Positions 44,990-52,540 of a DNA stretch of 64,000 nucleotides are shown in pieces (positions within the stretch are counted from its first letter, which is position 1; each line of letters opens with the position of its first letter). The notes beneath the pieces are model-generated. The model saw nothing but the letters and a program-made list of their open reading frames with translations, was not told the origin of the DNA and did no database searches. Source of the DNA: Mesorhizobium sp. L-8-3 (GTDB taxonomy: Bacteria; Pseudomonadota; Alphaproteobacteria; Rhizobiales; Rhizobiaceae); assembly GCF_016756615.1 (NCBI RefSeq), contig NZ_AP023262.1, positions 6,759,501 through 6,823,500 of the forward strand. The letters are read 5' to 3'. The translations under genes were made by a program, and so were the position numbers.

Positions 44990-45760
44990 ATGTTGAAATC
45001 CGTTCTGGCTGCCGGCGCGGCGGCCATTCTCGCCCTGTCGGCATTTCCGGCCGCGTCCCGTGACCGCTATGCCGAAAGGCCGCCTGTGATGATATCGCCC
45101 GATCTTTCGGCACCATGGGTGATGCAGTTGCGCGACAACCGCTCGCCGATGGCGGCCAAGCGGCAGCGCAGCCAGGCGAGTGGGCCGAGCCTGTTCGGCA
45201 CGCCTGCGCCGCAACAGGTGAAGCGCACCCGACAGAAGGTCTCTCCGTTCCGGACGGCCAGCGTCCCGGCGGCGAAGCCGCGCGCGGTGCGCGCGCCGCA
45301 GGTCGATCCGAAATACCTGCCGCAGATGGTCGACTATGACGGCGGCCGCAAGCCGGGGACCATCGTCATCGATACGCGCGACAACTTCCTCTATCTCGTG
45401 CAGGAAGGGGGCAAGGCCCGCCGCTACGGCGTCGGTACCGGCAAACCCGGTTTCGAGTGGGCCGGCACCCACAAGATCACCAGCAAGCGGGTCTGGCCCG
45501 ACTGGCGCCCGCCCGCGCAAATGATCGCGCGCGAGCGCGCAAAGGGCCGCCACCTGCCGACCCATCTGGCCGGCGGGCCGGAAAACCCGCTCGGCGCGCG
45601 CGCCCTCTATCTCGGCTCGACGCTCTATCGCATCCACGGCACGAACCAGCCCTGGACGATCGGTGGCGCGGTCTCGTCGGGCTGCATCCGCATGCGCAAC
45701 GAGGATGTGGTCGATCTCTATGAAAGGGTGGGGGTCGGAACGACCGTCGTCGTGATGTGA
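44990..45760 (+). CDS. L,D-transpeptidase (YkuD domain)
   Basis: This 256-residue protein has a signal peptide (MLKSVLAAGAAAILALSAFP, cleavage near AAS) and a basic linker. The YkuD domain spans about 115-256 and contains HGTNQPW and the catalytic SSGCIRMRN with the nucleophile Cys. It makes 3-3 peptidoglycan cross-links or attaches proteins to peptidoglycan, as many rhizobial paralogues do. I start at ATG 44990; an upstream start at 44837 would bury the signal peptide. It is followed by the accessory scar. Confidence 0.92.
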   Translation: MLKSVLAAGAAAILALSAFPAASRDRYAERPPVMISPDLSAPWVMQLRDNRSPMAAKRQRSQASGPSLFGTPAPQQVKRTRQKVSPFRTASVPAAKPRAVRAPQVDPKYLPQMVDYDGGRKPGTIVIDTRDNFLYLVQEGGKARRYGVGTGKPGFEWAGTHKITSKRVWPDWRPPAQMIARERAKGRHLPTHLAGGPENPLGARALYLGSTLYRIHGTNQPWTIGGAVSSGCIRMRNEDVVDLYERVGVGTTVVVM

Positions 45761-46008
45761 GCGAGTAGCGAGGTGGCTCTCCCGGGTTGCGCCGGCTCGT
45801 AGCCACCGGGATCATAAGGGTTTGTTCTGCTCCGTTCGGGATCGGTTCCGGCGATGTCCACAATGCGCATCAGGTCACCGCGCAACTCTGCATGAACCTG
45901 CCCGCGCTTCTCGCCCAGCGTGAGGACCGCCGAGGCGCCATAGGGTGTGGTGTCGTCATTCGTGGTCTGGAATTCCAGATAGAGGTTTTCTCCGTCGGGA
46001 CGTCCCAT
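45718..46008 (-). CDS. Possible small hypothetical protein beside higBA
   Basis: A 96-codon frame reads GENLYLEFQTTNDDTTPYGA and VLTLGEKRGQVHAELRGDL, which looks protein-like rather than random. I recognise no family. Its 3' end overlaps the transpeptidase 3' end by 43 bp on the opposite strand and its ribosome site is weak. It may be a cargo gene, or a fragment, of the same small insertion that carries higBA. Confidence 0.35.
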   Translation of the reverse strand: MGRPDGENLYLEFQTTNDDTTPYGASAVLTLGEKRGQVHAELRGDLMRIVDIAGTDPERSRTNPYDPGGYEPAQPGRATSLLAHITTTVVPTPTLS

Positions 46009-46017
46009 ATCAATCTT

Positions 46018-46034
46018 GATCCCAATACGGGATC
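46018..46034. promoter_or_regulatory. Candidate HigA operator
   Basis: GATCCC-AATAC-GGGATC is a perfect 6-bp-arm palindrome ending 18 bp before the higB start, where an antitoxin would autorepress the operon. Binding is inferred from position. Confidence 0.45.
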
Positions 46035-46052
46035 GCGATAGAAGGCTTCAGT

Positions 46053-46376
46053 ATGAGGATCGTCGCCCGCCGCACCTTGCGGGAATTCGTCGATAGCCTT
46101 GCGGGGCAGAAGGATCAGCGAGCCGTGAAGGCCGCGCTCGATGCCTGGTTCGATGAAGTCAGCAAGGCGAACTGGGCGAGTTCCGCCGATGTGAGGCGGC
46201 TCTATGCGACGGCCAGCATCGTCAGCGCCGGACGGATCGTCTTCAACATCAAGGGCAACGACTATCGCCTCGTGGTGGCGGTCGACTTCGAGAAGGGCAT
46301 CGTCTGGATCAAGTGGATCGGCACACACCAGGCTTACGACAGGATCGACGTGACGGAGGTGAAGCATGACAAGTGA
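46053..46376 (+). CDS. higB: HigB-type toxin (mRNA interferase)
   Basis: The 107-residue protein begins MRIVARRTLREFV and has the family core ASIVSAGRIVFNIKGNDYRL followed by VVAV and WIGTHQAYDRID. It belongs to the HigB_toxin branch of RelE-like ribosome-dependent mRNA interferases. A GAAGG site precedes ATG 46053. It is toxin-first, as in higBA, and overlaps higA by 11 bp. The pair appears intact. Confidence 0.9.
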   Translation: MRIVARRTLREFVDSLAGQKDQRAVKAALDAWFDEVSKANWASSADVRRLYATASIVSAGRIVFNIKGNDYRLVVAVDFEKGIVWIKWIGTHQAYDRIDVTEVKHDK

Positions 46377-46746
46377 GCTGAAGCCGATCCGCACCGAGGC
46401 GGATTATGAGGCGTCCCTTGCCGAGGTCGAGCGGCTGTGGGGCGCGAAGAGCGGCACGCCGGACGGCGACCGGCTCGACGTTCTGGCCACACTGATAGAG
46501 GTCTATGAAGCGAAGCACTATCCGATCGACCCGCCCGATCCGATCGAGGCGATCAAGTTTCGGATGGAGCAGCAGGGCCTCACGCGCAAGGATCTGGAGC
46601 CGATCTTCGGCACGCGCAACCGCACCTCCGAGATACTCAACCGGAAGCGGGGTCTGTCGATCGAGATGATCCGTAGTCTGCACGACAAGCTCGGCATCTC
46701 GGCCGAGGTGCTGATCCGCCCAACCCGCCATGAAGAAGCGGCCTGA
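46366..46746 (+). CDS. higA: HigA-type antitoxin with XRE helix-turn-helix
   Basis: This 126-residue antitoxin has an N-terminal toxin-binding region (IRTEADYEASLAEVERLWGA) and a C-terminal XRE HTH (about 65-115, with LTRKDLEPIFGTRNRTSEIL then NRKRGLS). It matches the COG5499-type HigA that partners the preceding toxin. Its start lies inside higB, so the two are co-translated. A palindrome upstream of higB is a likely autoregulation site. Confidence 0.9.
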   Translation: MTSELKPIRTEADYEASLAEVERLWGAKSGTPDGDRLDVLATLIEVYEAKHYPIDPPDPIEAIKFRMEQQGLTRKDLEPIFGTRNRTSEILNRKRGLSIEMIRSLHDKLGISAEVLIRPTRHEEAA

Positions 46747-46767
46747 GCGGCGCCAGGAGATCGAGTG

Positions 46768-47075
46768 ATGACCCGCGTTGTGCTCTATGCCCGGTATTCG
46801 TCCGACAACCAGCGCGACGCGTCGACCAAGGACCAGTTCCGCATCTGCCGTGAGCAAACACAGCGAGAGAAGTGGCAGGTGGTCGGCACCTACAAGGACG
46901 CGGGCCTATCGGGCGCGAGCATGATCCTGCGACCAGGCATCCAGTCTCTGTTGTAGGACGCGCAGGCCGGCGAGTTCGACATCGTCCTGGCCGAGGCGCT
47001 GGACCGGATCGGTCGCGACCGGCCAATGTTGCCACCCTCTTCAAGCACCTGCTTGCAGGCCACGGAGCGCTGGGC
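46768..47075 (+). pseudogene. Decayed serine recombinase (resolvase/invertase N-terminal domain)
   Basis: From ATG 46768 (AGGAGA site) the frame reads RVVLYARYSSDNQRDASTKD and then the resolvase core with catalytic Ser10 (YARYSSD). A TAG stop at 46954-46956 interrupts it. The same frame resumes as DAQAGEFDIVLAEALDRIGRD, and a one-base shift near 47018 is needed to recover NVATLFKHLLAG. Homology then ends, far short of the 500-residue large serine recombinases. It starts 21 bp after higA. It is a remnant of an integrative element and cannot make an active enzyme. Confidence 0.88.
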
Positions 47076-47101
47076 CCGCAAGCTCTGTCTTTTTCTATTC
47101 G

Positions 47102-48427
47102 CTACGGGCTGCTCGCTGTTCGCTCTCTACCGATCGCCTCCGGCTTCGGCCCGCCATAGGCCCAGTCCAGCAGCAGCACCGTGTGGACGATGGGCATGCC
47201 CGCACGGTCGGCGATCTGGGTGATGCAGCCGATATTGCCTGTCGCGACGAGATCGGCGCCGGTGGCGGCGATGTTCCGCACCTTGCGGTCGCGCAGCCTG
47301 GCTGAAATCTCCGGCTGCATGATGTTGTAGGTGCCGGCGGAGCCGCAGCACAGATGCCCCTCGCGCGGCTCCTTCACCGTGAAGCCCGCCTTCTGCAGCA
47401 GTTCCTTGGGCTGGCGCGTGATCTTCTGGCCGTGCTGCATGGAGCAGGCCGAGTGATAGGCGACGGTCAGGCCCGGTTGCGCGACCGGCGTGGGCAGGTC
47501 GATCGCGGCGAGATATTCGGTGATGTCCTTGGCGAGCGCCGAGACCCGTGCGGCCTTGTCCGCATAGGCCGGATCGAGCCGCAGCATGAAGCCGTAGTCC
47601 TTGATGGTCGTGCCGCAGCCCGAGGCGGTGATGATGACGGCGTCGAGCCCATTGCGCTCGATCTCGCGTGTCCAGGCATCGACATTCCTACGGGCCGAGG
47701 CGAGCGCGGCCTCCTCGCGCCCCATGTGATGGACCAGCGCGCCGCAGCAGCCCTCGCCTTCCGGCACGACCACTTCGATGCCGAGCCGACTCAAGAGCCC
47801 GATGGTGGCTTCGTTGATACCGGGATCGAGCACCGATTGGGCGCAGCCGGTCAGGATCGCGACACGCCCGCGCTTTTCCGCCTTCGGCGGGTGGACGGCC
47901 GGCGAGGAGAAGGCCGATTTCGCCGGGACCGCCGATGGCGCGAGCTTCAGCATGGCGCCGACCGGTTGCAGCGCCGCCACTCTGTCGAACAGTCCCGCGA
48001 AAGGTCGGCCGAGCCGCGCCAGACCGAGGGCAGCGCGGAAACGCCCGGGATAGGGCAGGACCATGGCAAGCGCGGCGCGCGTCACCCGTTGGAGAAGCGG
48101 ACGCCGATAGGTCTTCTCGATATGGGCGCGGGCGTGGTCGACCAGATGCATGTAGTTCACGCCGGACGGGCATGTGGTCATGCAGGCGAGACAGGACAGG
48201 CAGCGGTCGATGTGGGTGACGATCTCCTCATCGGCCGGGCGGCCGTTCTCGAGCATGTCCTTGATCAGGTATATGCGGCCCCGGGGACTGTCGAGCTCGT
48301 TGCCGAGCGTCACATAGGTCGGGCAGGTCGCGGTGCAGAAGCCGCAATGCACGCATTTGCGCAGGATCTTTTCCGATTCGGCGACATGCGGGTCGCTGAG
48401 TTGCGCGGCGGTAAACGAGGTCTGCAC
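47102..48427 (-). CDS. glcF: Glycolate oxidase iron-sulfur subunit GlcF
   Basis: This 441-residue protein has two 4Fe-4S motifs, CVHCGFCTATCP (25-36) and CLSCLACMTTCP (about 76-87). Two CCG domains follow with GEGCCGALVHH and GHLCCGSAGTYN. It transfers electrons from GlcD/GlcE to the quinone pool during glycolate (or D-lactate) oxidation at the inner membrane. The C-terminus is complete, ending just before the recombinase remnant. It is the distal gene of the glc operon, 3 bp after a DUF4870 gene. Confidence 0.95.
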   Translation of the reverse strand: MQTSFTAAQLSDPHVAESEKILRKCVHCGFCTATCPTYVTLGNELDSPRGRIYLIKDMLENGRPADEEIVTHIDRCLSCLACMTTCPSGVNYMHLVDHARAHIEKTYRRPLLQRVTRAALAMVLPYPGRFRAALGLARLGRPFAGLFDRVAALQPVGAMLKLAPSAVPAKSAFSSPAVHPPKAEKRGRVAILTGCAQSVLDPGINEATIGLLSRLGIEVVVPEGEGCCGALVHHMGREEAALASARRNVDAWTREIERNGLDAVIITASGCGTTIKDYGFMLRLDPAYADKAARVSALAKDITEYLAAIDLPTPVAQPGLTVAYHSACSMQHGQKITRQPKELLQKAGFTVKEPREGHLCCGSAGTYNIMQPEISARLRDRKVRNIAATGADLVATGNIGCITQIADRAGMPIVHTVLLLDWAYGGPKPEAIGRERTASSP

Positions 48428-48430
48428 GGG

Positions 48431-48802
48431 CTAGATCAACCAGCTTTCAGGATTCCTGATCGGCTCACCCCGCCCGGCGGCCTGGAGGCCGACGATGCAG
48501 CGCACGATGAACCAGACGGCGGTGGCGAAGGCGAGCAGGAAGCCGATCGCCACGAGCATGAGCAGCAGCGAGATGAAGCCGTAGAGCAGACCGATCCAGA
48601 AGGTGCGGATGGCCCATGTGTAGTGCGTCTCGACCCAGCCGCCCGCCTTTCCGCGATTGACATAGGCAAGGACGATGCCGACGATCCCGCTGATGCCGAT
48701 CACCAGGCCGAGAAGGTAAAGGACATAGACGACCTGGACATTGGTCGGACCGGGCTCCAGCCAGCGATCGGTCTGGCGTGCGGATGGTTGCGGATCGCTC
48801 AT
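48431..48802 (-). CDS. DUF4870-like small membrane protein
   Basis: The 123-residue protein has three hydrophobic segments (about 22-48, 65-95 and 95-115) and the DUF4870-type pattern HYTWAIRTFWIGLLYGFISLLL, with the conserved H-x-TWAIRTFW. It sits between glcE (16 bp) and glcF (3 bp), so it is co-transcribed with glycolate oxidase. Whether it anchors or assists the complex is unknown. Confidence 0.85.
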   Translation of the reverse strand: MSDPQPSARQTDRWLEPGPTNVQVVYVLYLLGLVIGISGIVGIVLAYVNRGKAGGWVETHYTWAIRTFWIGLLYGFISLLLMLVAIGFLLAFATAVWFIVRCIVGLQAAGRGEPIRNPESWLI

Positions 48803-48818
48803 CGTCGTTCCCCCTTTG

Positions 48819-50048
48819 TCAGCTTGTCCTGTCGTCGGCGGTGGTTGCCGTGATCCTGCCCGGATTGAGAATGCCTTTGGGATTGAACTGTTCCTTCAGC
48901 CGCGCCGAAAGAGCCGCCAGCGCGGGCGCCTGCGGCTCGAACACGGGAACCGATGCACGCCAGGACGGCGCGGCGCGCACCAGCGTCGCATGGCCGCCGC
49001 CGAACCGCCGGATCAGCCGGCGCAGGATTTCGGCCTCCGGATCGGCCTCCATGCGCAGCCAGACCAGACCGCCTTGCCAGTCGTAGAAAGCGTCGGCGCC
49101 GGCTTCCATGCGCAGCGCCAGCACCAGCTTCGCGGCTTCCGACGGCGCGACCGACACCCGCCAGACCGGCCGTTCGGTGGCATCGGCAAAGGGAATGCAG
49201 TCCCTGACGTCGCGCCATAGGCGACGCGAGCGTTCCGCCTCGACGCGTTCGATCGGCCCCGCATTGCGAAGGAGGTCGGTGAGGCTCTCCCGGCGATAGG
49301 CGACCGATGGCCCGAAGCCCTCGATGCGCAGCAAGGTCGCGGGGTCGCCGCCCAGCGCACCGCCGAGCACACGGCCCGCCACGCCCTGCGGCAGATGGGC
49401 AGCACTCGACACTTCGGCGCTCGACCCCATCGCGAGCGCCATGGCTGAGATCGCGTCGTCGTCGATCAGGCCGCGGATGACGAGCGTCGTCTCGGTCTCG
49501 GCCGCCGGCAGCACCTTGAAGGTGACATCGGTGACGACGGCGAGCGTGCCCCACGCCCCGGCCATCGCCTTGGAAAGGTCGTAGCCGGTGACGTTCTTCA
49601 CGACGCGCCCGCCCGACTTGAAGGCTTCGCCGCGCCCTGACACGGCATGAACGCCGAGCACATGGTCGCGCGCCGCTCCGGCTTTCAGCCGCCGCGGGCC
49701 GGAAAGATTGGCGGCGAGCACCCCGCCGATCGTTCCCCTGCCGGGCGCTGTGCCGAACAGCGGGCCATAGTCCATCGGCTCGAAGGCGAACTCCTGCCCG
49801 TGCGCCGAAAGCAGGGCCTCGATCTCGCCGACCGGCGTGCCTGCGCGCGCCGACAGGACCAGTTCCTCGGGCTCGTAGAGCGTGACGCCCGACAGCCGCG
49901 ACATGTCGACCGCATGTTCGGCCTGCACCGGCCGGCCGATACCGCGCTTGGAGCCGTGGCCGAGGATCTCGACCGGCGCCTCCTCGGCCAGCGCCCATTG
50001 GACGACGGAAAGCACCTCGTCCGCGGTGGAGGGGGTGAAGGTGGTCAT
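48819..50048 (-). CDS. glcE: Glycolate oxidase FAD-binding subunit GlcE
   Basis: This 409-residue protein of the FAD/PCMH-type family has PVEILGHGSKRGIG, APGRGTIGGVLAANLSGPRR and GGRVVKNVTGYDLSKAMAGA, the expected FAD-contact segments, and a C-terminal FNPKGILNPGR. It is shorter than GlcD and acts with GlcD and GlcF in glycolate dehydrogenase. In most genomes it directly follows glcD; here a DUF559 gene and a large palindrome lie between, so its expression may depend on read-through of that structure or on an internal promoter. Confidence 0.94.
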   Translation of the reverse strand: MTTFTPSTADEVLSVVQWALAEEAPVEILGHGSKRGIGRPVQAEHAVDMSRLSGVTLYEPEELVLSARAGTPVGEIEALLSAHGQEFAFEPMDYGPLFGTAPGRGTIGGVLAANLSGPRRLKAGAARDHVLGVHAVSGRGEAFKSGGRVVKNVTGYDLSKAMAGAWGTLAVVTDVTFKVLPAAETETTLVIRGLIDDDAISAMALAMGSSAEVSSAAHLPQGVAGRVLGGALGGDPATLLRIEGFGPSVAYRRESLTDLLRNAGPIERVEAERSRRLWRDVRDCIPFADATERPVWRVSVAPSEAAKLVLALRMEAGADAFYDWQGGLVWLRMEADPEAEILRRLIRRFGGGHATLVRAAPSWRASVPVFEPQAPALAALSARLKEQFNPKGILNPGRITATTADDRTS

Positions 50049-50079
50049 CGGGCAACGGAACGGTACGAAAGGAAAAAGT

Positions 50080-50238
50080 CCCCCTCACCGCCTCCCCCTC
50101 GACAAGCTCGGGGGAGGCACCTCTCCCCCACTGCGTGGGGGCGAGGAACGGCGGCCCAAGCTTGGCCGCGTTTCCTCTCCCCCGGGCAGGGGGAGAGGTG
50201 CCTCCCCCGAGCTTGTCGAGGGGGAGGCGGTGAGGGGG
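50080..50238. repeat. 159-bp giant palindrome with perfect 50-bp arms
   Basis: The left arm (50080-50129) and right arm (50189-50238) are exact reverse complements over 50 bp; the outer ends read CCCCCTCACC/GGTGAGGGGG. The 59-bp centre is itself largely palindromic around GGCCCAAGCTTGGCC, so almost the whole element folds on itself. It begins 32 bp upstream of the glcE start and ends 9 bp from the DUF559 stop. No long ORF lies inside. It resembles GC-rich palindromic MITE/REP-like elements. Confidence 0.92.
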
Positions 50239-50247
50239 TGCTATGGC

Positions 50248-50679
50248 TCAACGCTTCTCATCCTGGCTGTTTCGTCGTGTGGACACATATCGCAAATCGG
50301 GCGCGCTGACGTCGCTGTCATATCGCCCTTCCAGGGCCGCAAGGATGGTCTCGCAAACGCTGGTGATACCTTTCAGCACATCTGTGTTCCAGAACCGGAT
50401 CACAGATATGCCTTGTAATCGCATGAATTCATCGCGAGTCCGGTCATACGAACTCTCCGCGTGCTGGCTTCCATCGACCTCGATCACCAGCCGTTTCTCG
50501 CGACACATGAAGTCGGCGAAGTATGGGCCTACCGGATACTGCCGAACGAACTTGAAGCCGCCGAGCTTGCGCCCCTTCAATTCGTTCCAAAGCACGGCCT
50601 CAGCCATGTTGTCGCCATGCCGCAACGCACGCGCCCGGCCGGTGGTCGCCGGCGATCGGCGACTGCGATTCGTCGACAT
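50248..50679 (-). CDS. DUF559 endonuclease-domain protein (Vsr/PD-(D/E)xK-like)
   Basis: This 143-residue protein matches the DUF559 family: MAEAVLWNELKGRKLGGFKF, then FADFMCREKRLVIEVDGSQH and a C-terminal RFWNTDVL. The PD-(D/E)xK-like residues are Asp56, Glu67 and Asp69, with Gln72-His73. Family members resemble the Vsr mismatch nicking enzyme, but no DUF559 protein has a well-established role. ATG 50679 follows GAGAGGGGC; the frame is open upstream but not conserved. It lies inside the glc operon between glcD and glcE and is flanked downstream by the 159-bp palindrome. Confidence 0.87.
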   Translation of the reverse strand: MSTNRSRRSPATTGRARALRHGDNMAEAVLWNELKGRKLGGFKFVRQYPVGPYFADFMCREKRLVIEVDGSQHAESSYDRTRDEFMRLQGISVIRFWNTDVLKGITSVCETILAALEGRYDSDVSAPDLRYVSTRRNSQDEKR

Positions 50680-50776
50680 GAATGCCCCTCTCACCGGCCC
50701 GCTGACGCTATCCTCGGGCTTGACTGCAAGACCCCAATGCACAGGGGAGCCTTGACCCCGAAATGCCGCCCCCATC

Positions 50777-52273
50777 TCAAAACCTCGGAATGTCGGGGAA
50801 GGCCATCTGGCCGCTATGGACATGCATGCGGCCGAGTTCGGCGCAGCGGCGCAGTTGCGGGAAGACCTTTCCGGGGTTGAGCAGATGGTTGGGGTCGAAG
50901 GCGCATTTGACGCGCATCTGCTGATCGAGATCGATGTCGGAGAACATTTCGGGCATCAGGTCGCGCTTCTCCACGCCGACCCCGTGCTCGCCGGTGAGCA
51001 CGCCGCCGACGGCCACGCAGAGCCGCAATATGTCGGCGCCGAAACGCTCGGCTTTCTCCAGTTCGCCCGGAATATTGGCGTCGTAGAGGATCAGCGGATG
51101 GAGATTGCCGTCGCCGGCATGGAAGACGTTGGCGACGCCCAGCCCGTATTTCTCCGACAGCTCCCGCATGCCGTGCAGGACCCGCGGCAGTTCCTTGCGC
51201 GGGATGGTGCCGTCCATGCAGTAATAGTCCGGCGAGATGCGCCCGACCGCCGGGAAAGCCGCCTTGCGGCCCGCCCAGAAGGTGAGCCGCTCCTCTTCCG
51301 ACTGCGAGATGCGGCAGGTGGTGGAGCCGTTCCTGAGCGCGATCGCCTCGACCGCGGTGATGAGATGATCGACCTCCACGCCGGGGCCGTCGAGCTCGAC
51401 GATCAACAGGGCTTCGCATTCGAGCGGGTAGCCGGCATGGACGAAGTCCTCCGCCGCATGGATCGCCGGACGGTCCATCATTTCCATGCCGCCCGGAATG
51501 ATGCCGGCGCCGATGATGTCGGCCACGCACTGGCCGGCCTGCTCGGAGGACGGGAAGGCGATGAGCAGGGCCCGCGCCGTCTCGGGCTTCTTGAGGATGC
51601 GCACCGTGACTTCGGTGACGACACCCAAAAGACCCTCGGAGCCGGTCATCACGCCGAGCAGGTCGTACCCTTCGGCATCGAGATGCTTGCCGCCGAGCCG
51701 CACCACCTCGCCGTCCATCAGCACCATTTCGATCCCCAGCACATTGTTGGCGGTGAGACCGTATTTCAGGCAATGAACGCCACCGGAATTCTCCGCGACG
51801 TTGCCGCCGATCGAGCAGGCGATCTGGGAGGATGGATCGGGGGCGTAGTAGAAGCCCTCCTGCTCGACGGCGGTGGTGACGCCGAGATTGGTGACTCCGG
51901 GCTGGGCGACCACGGCCCGGTTCGGATAATCGATCTCCAGGATACGGTTGAAGCGGCTCATGACCAGCAGCACGGCGTCCTCGAGCGGCAGCGCGCCGCC
52001 GGAGAGCGAGGTGCCGGAGCCGCGCGGCACGACGCGGATGTTGCGCTCGTTGCAGTATCCGAGGATGCTCGACACCTGCGCCACGGTCTCGGGCAGCACG
52101 ACGCAGAGCGGCAGCTGGCGATAGGCGGTGAGCCCGTCGGTCTCGAAGGCCCGCATGGCGTTGACGGCGTCGACCACGCCTTCGCCAGGCACGATGATCC
52201 TCATGTCGGCGACGATCTCGTCGCGCCGCGCCAGCGTGCCGGCATCGGGCTGGGGCATGGCAAGACCGGACAT
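50777..52273 (-). CDS. glcD: Glycolate oxidase FAD-linked subunit GlcD
   Basis: This 498-residue FAD enzyme has the PCMH-type FAD domain (about 55-235; RVVPRGSGTSLSGGALPLED, SIGGNVAENSGGVHCLKYG) and the C-terminal oxidase cap with FHAGDGNLHPLI and GGVLTGEHGVG. It oxidises glycolate to glyoxylate, or D-lactate in related enzymes. ATG 52273 follows AGGAGAAAAC. An ACTGG-type palindrome is 23 bp upstream, suggesting control by the divergent GntR protein. Confidence 0.95.
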   Translation of the reverse strand: MSGLAMPQPDAGTLARRDEIVADMRIIVPGEGVVDAVNAMRAFETDGLTAYRQLPLCVVLPETVAQVSSILGYCNERNIRVVPRGSGTSLSGGALPLEDAVLLVMSRFNRILEIDYPNRAVVAQPGVTNLGVTTAVEQEGFYYAPDPSSQIACSIGGNVAENSGGVHCLKYGLTANNVLGIEMVLMDGEVVRLGGKHLDAEGYDLLGVMTGSEGLLGVVTEVTVRILKKPETARALLIAFPSSEQAGQCVADIIGAGIIPGGMEMMDRPAIHAAEDFVHAGYPLECEALLIVELDGPGVEVDHLITAVEAIALRNGSTTCRISQSEEERLTFWAGRKAAFPAVGRISPDYYCMDGTIPRKELPRVLHGMRELSEKYGLGVANVFHAGDGNLHPLILYDANIPGELEKAERFGADILRLCVAVGGVLTGEHGVGVEKRDLMPEMFSDIDLDQQMRVKCAFDPNHLLNPGKVFPQLRRCAELGRMHVHSGQMAFPDIPRF

Positions 52274-52295
52274 GCTGAGTTTTCTCCTTTCGAAT

Positions 52296-52318
52296 ACTGG
52301 TAATATTCTTTTACCACT
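52296..52318. promoter_or_regulatory. GntR operator-like palindrome upstream of glcD
   Basis: ACTGGTAA-N7-TTACCACT (one arm mismatch, perfect TGGTAA/TTACCA core) lies immediately upstream of the glcD ribosome site. It shares the ACTGG design and 23-bp length with the site at 52467-52489, consistent with one FCD-type GntR regulator for both directions. Confidence 0.6.
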
Positions 52319-52466
52319 CGGCGGACAACGCCTAATTTCACCGCGGGCTCACGGCCCCCCGCTCCCGGATCAGGTCGGTTTAAGTCGGATGCGGTACAGA
52401 CAACGCGGGATAACAGTCGTGGGGACGGTCGAACACCGGTTCCGGACCGCCGGCTTCGATCCGACA

Positions 52467-52489
52467 ACTGGACAAATTTATTGACCAGT
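52467..52489. promoter_or_regulatory. GntR operator-like palindrome upstream of gntR
   Basis: ACTGGACAA-N5-TTGACCAGT (one mismatch) resembles FadR/LldR-type sites (TGGTC...GACCA). It overlaps the putative -35 box TTGACC at 52481. Confidence 0.6.
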
Positions 52490-52510
52490 CGGCAGCGGCA
52501 GCGGTACTCT
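52481..52510 (+). promoter_or_regulatory. Putative promoter of gntR-lutA-lldD
   Basis: TTGACC (52481-52486), 18 bp, then TACTCT (52505-52510). If real, the TTG at 52481 is part of the promoter rather than a start codon, and the operator palindrome covers the -35. Confidence 0.4.
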
Positions 52511-52540
52511 GTTTTTTCGGGTCAGAAAGCGAACAACGAA

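Noticed and set aside
46053..47101. higBA and recombinase considered as part of a larger defence island or prophage
   Set aside because: The interval is under 1.4 kb, with core genes on both sides and no integrase, capsid or defence genes.
50248..50679. DUF559 gene considered as part of a restriction-modification system
   Set aside because: No methyltransferase or specificity gene is nearby; the setting is a metabolic operon.
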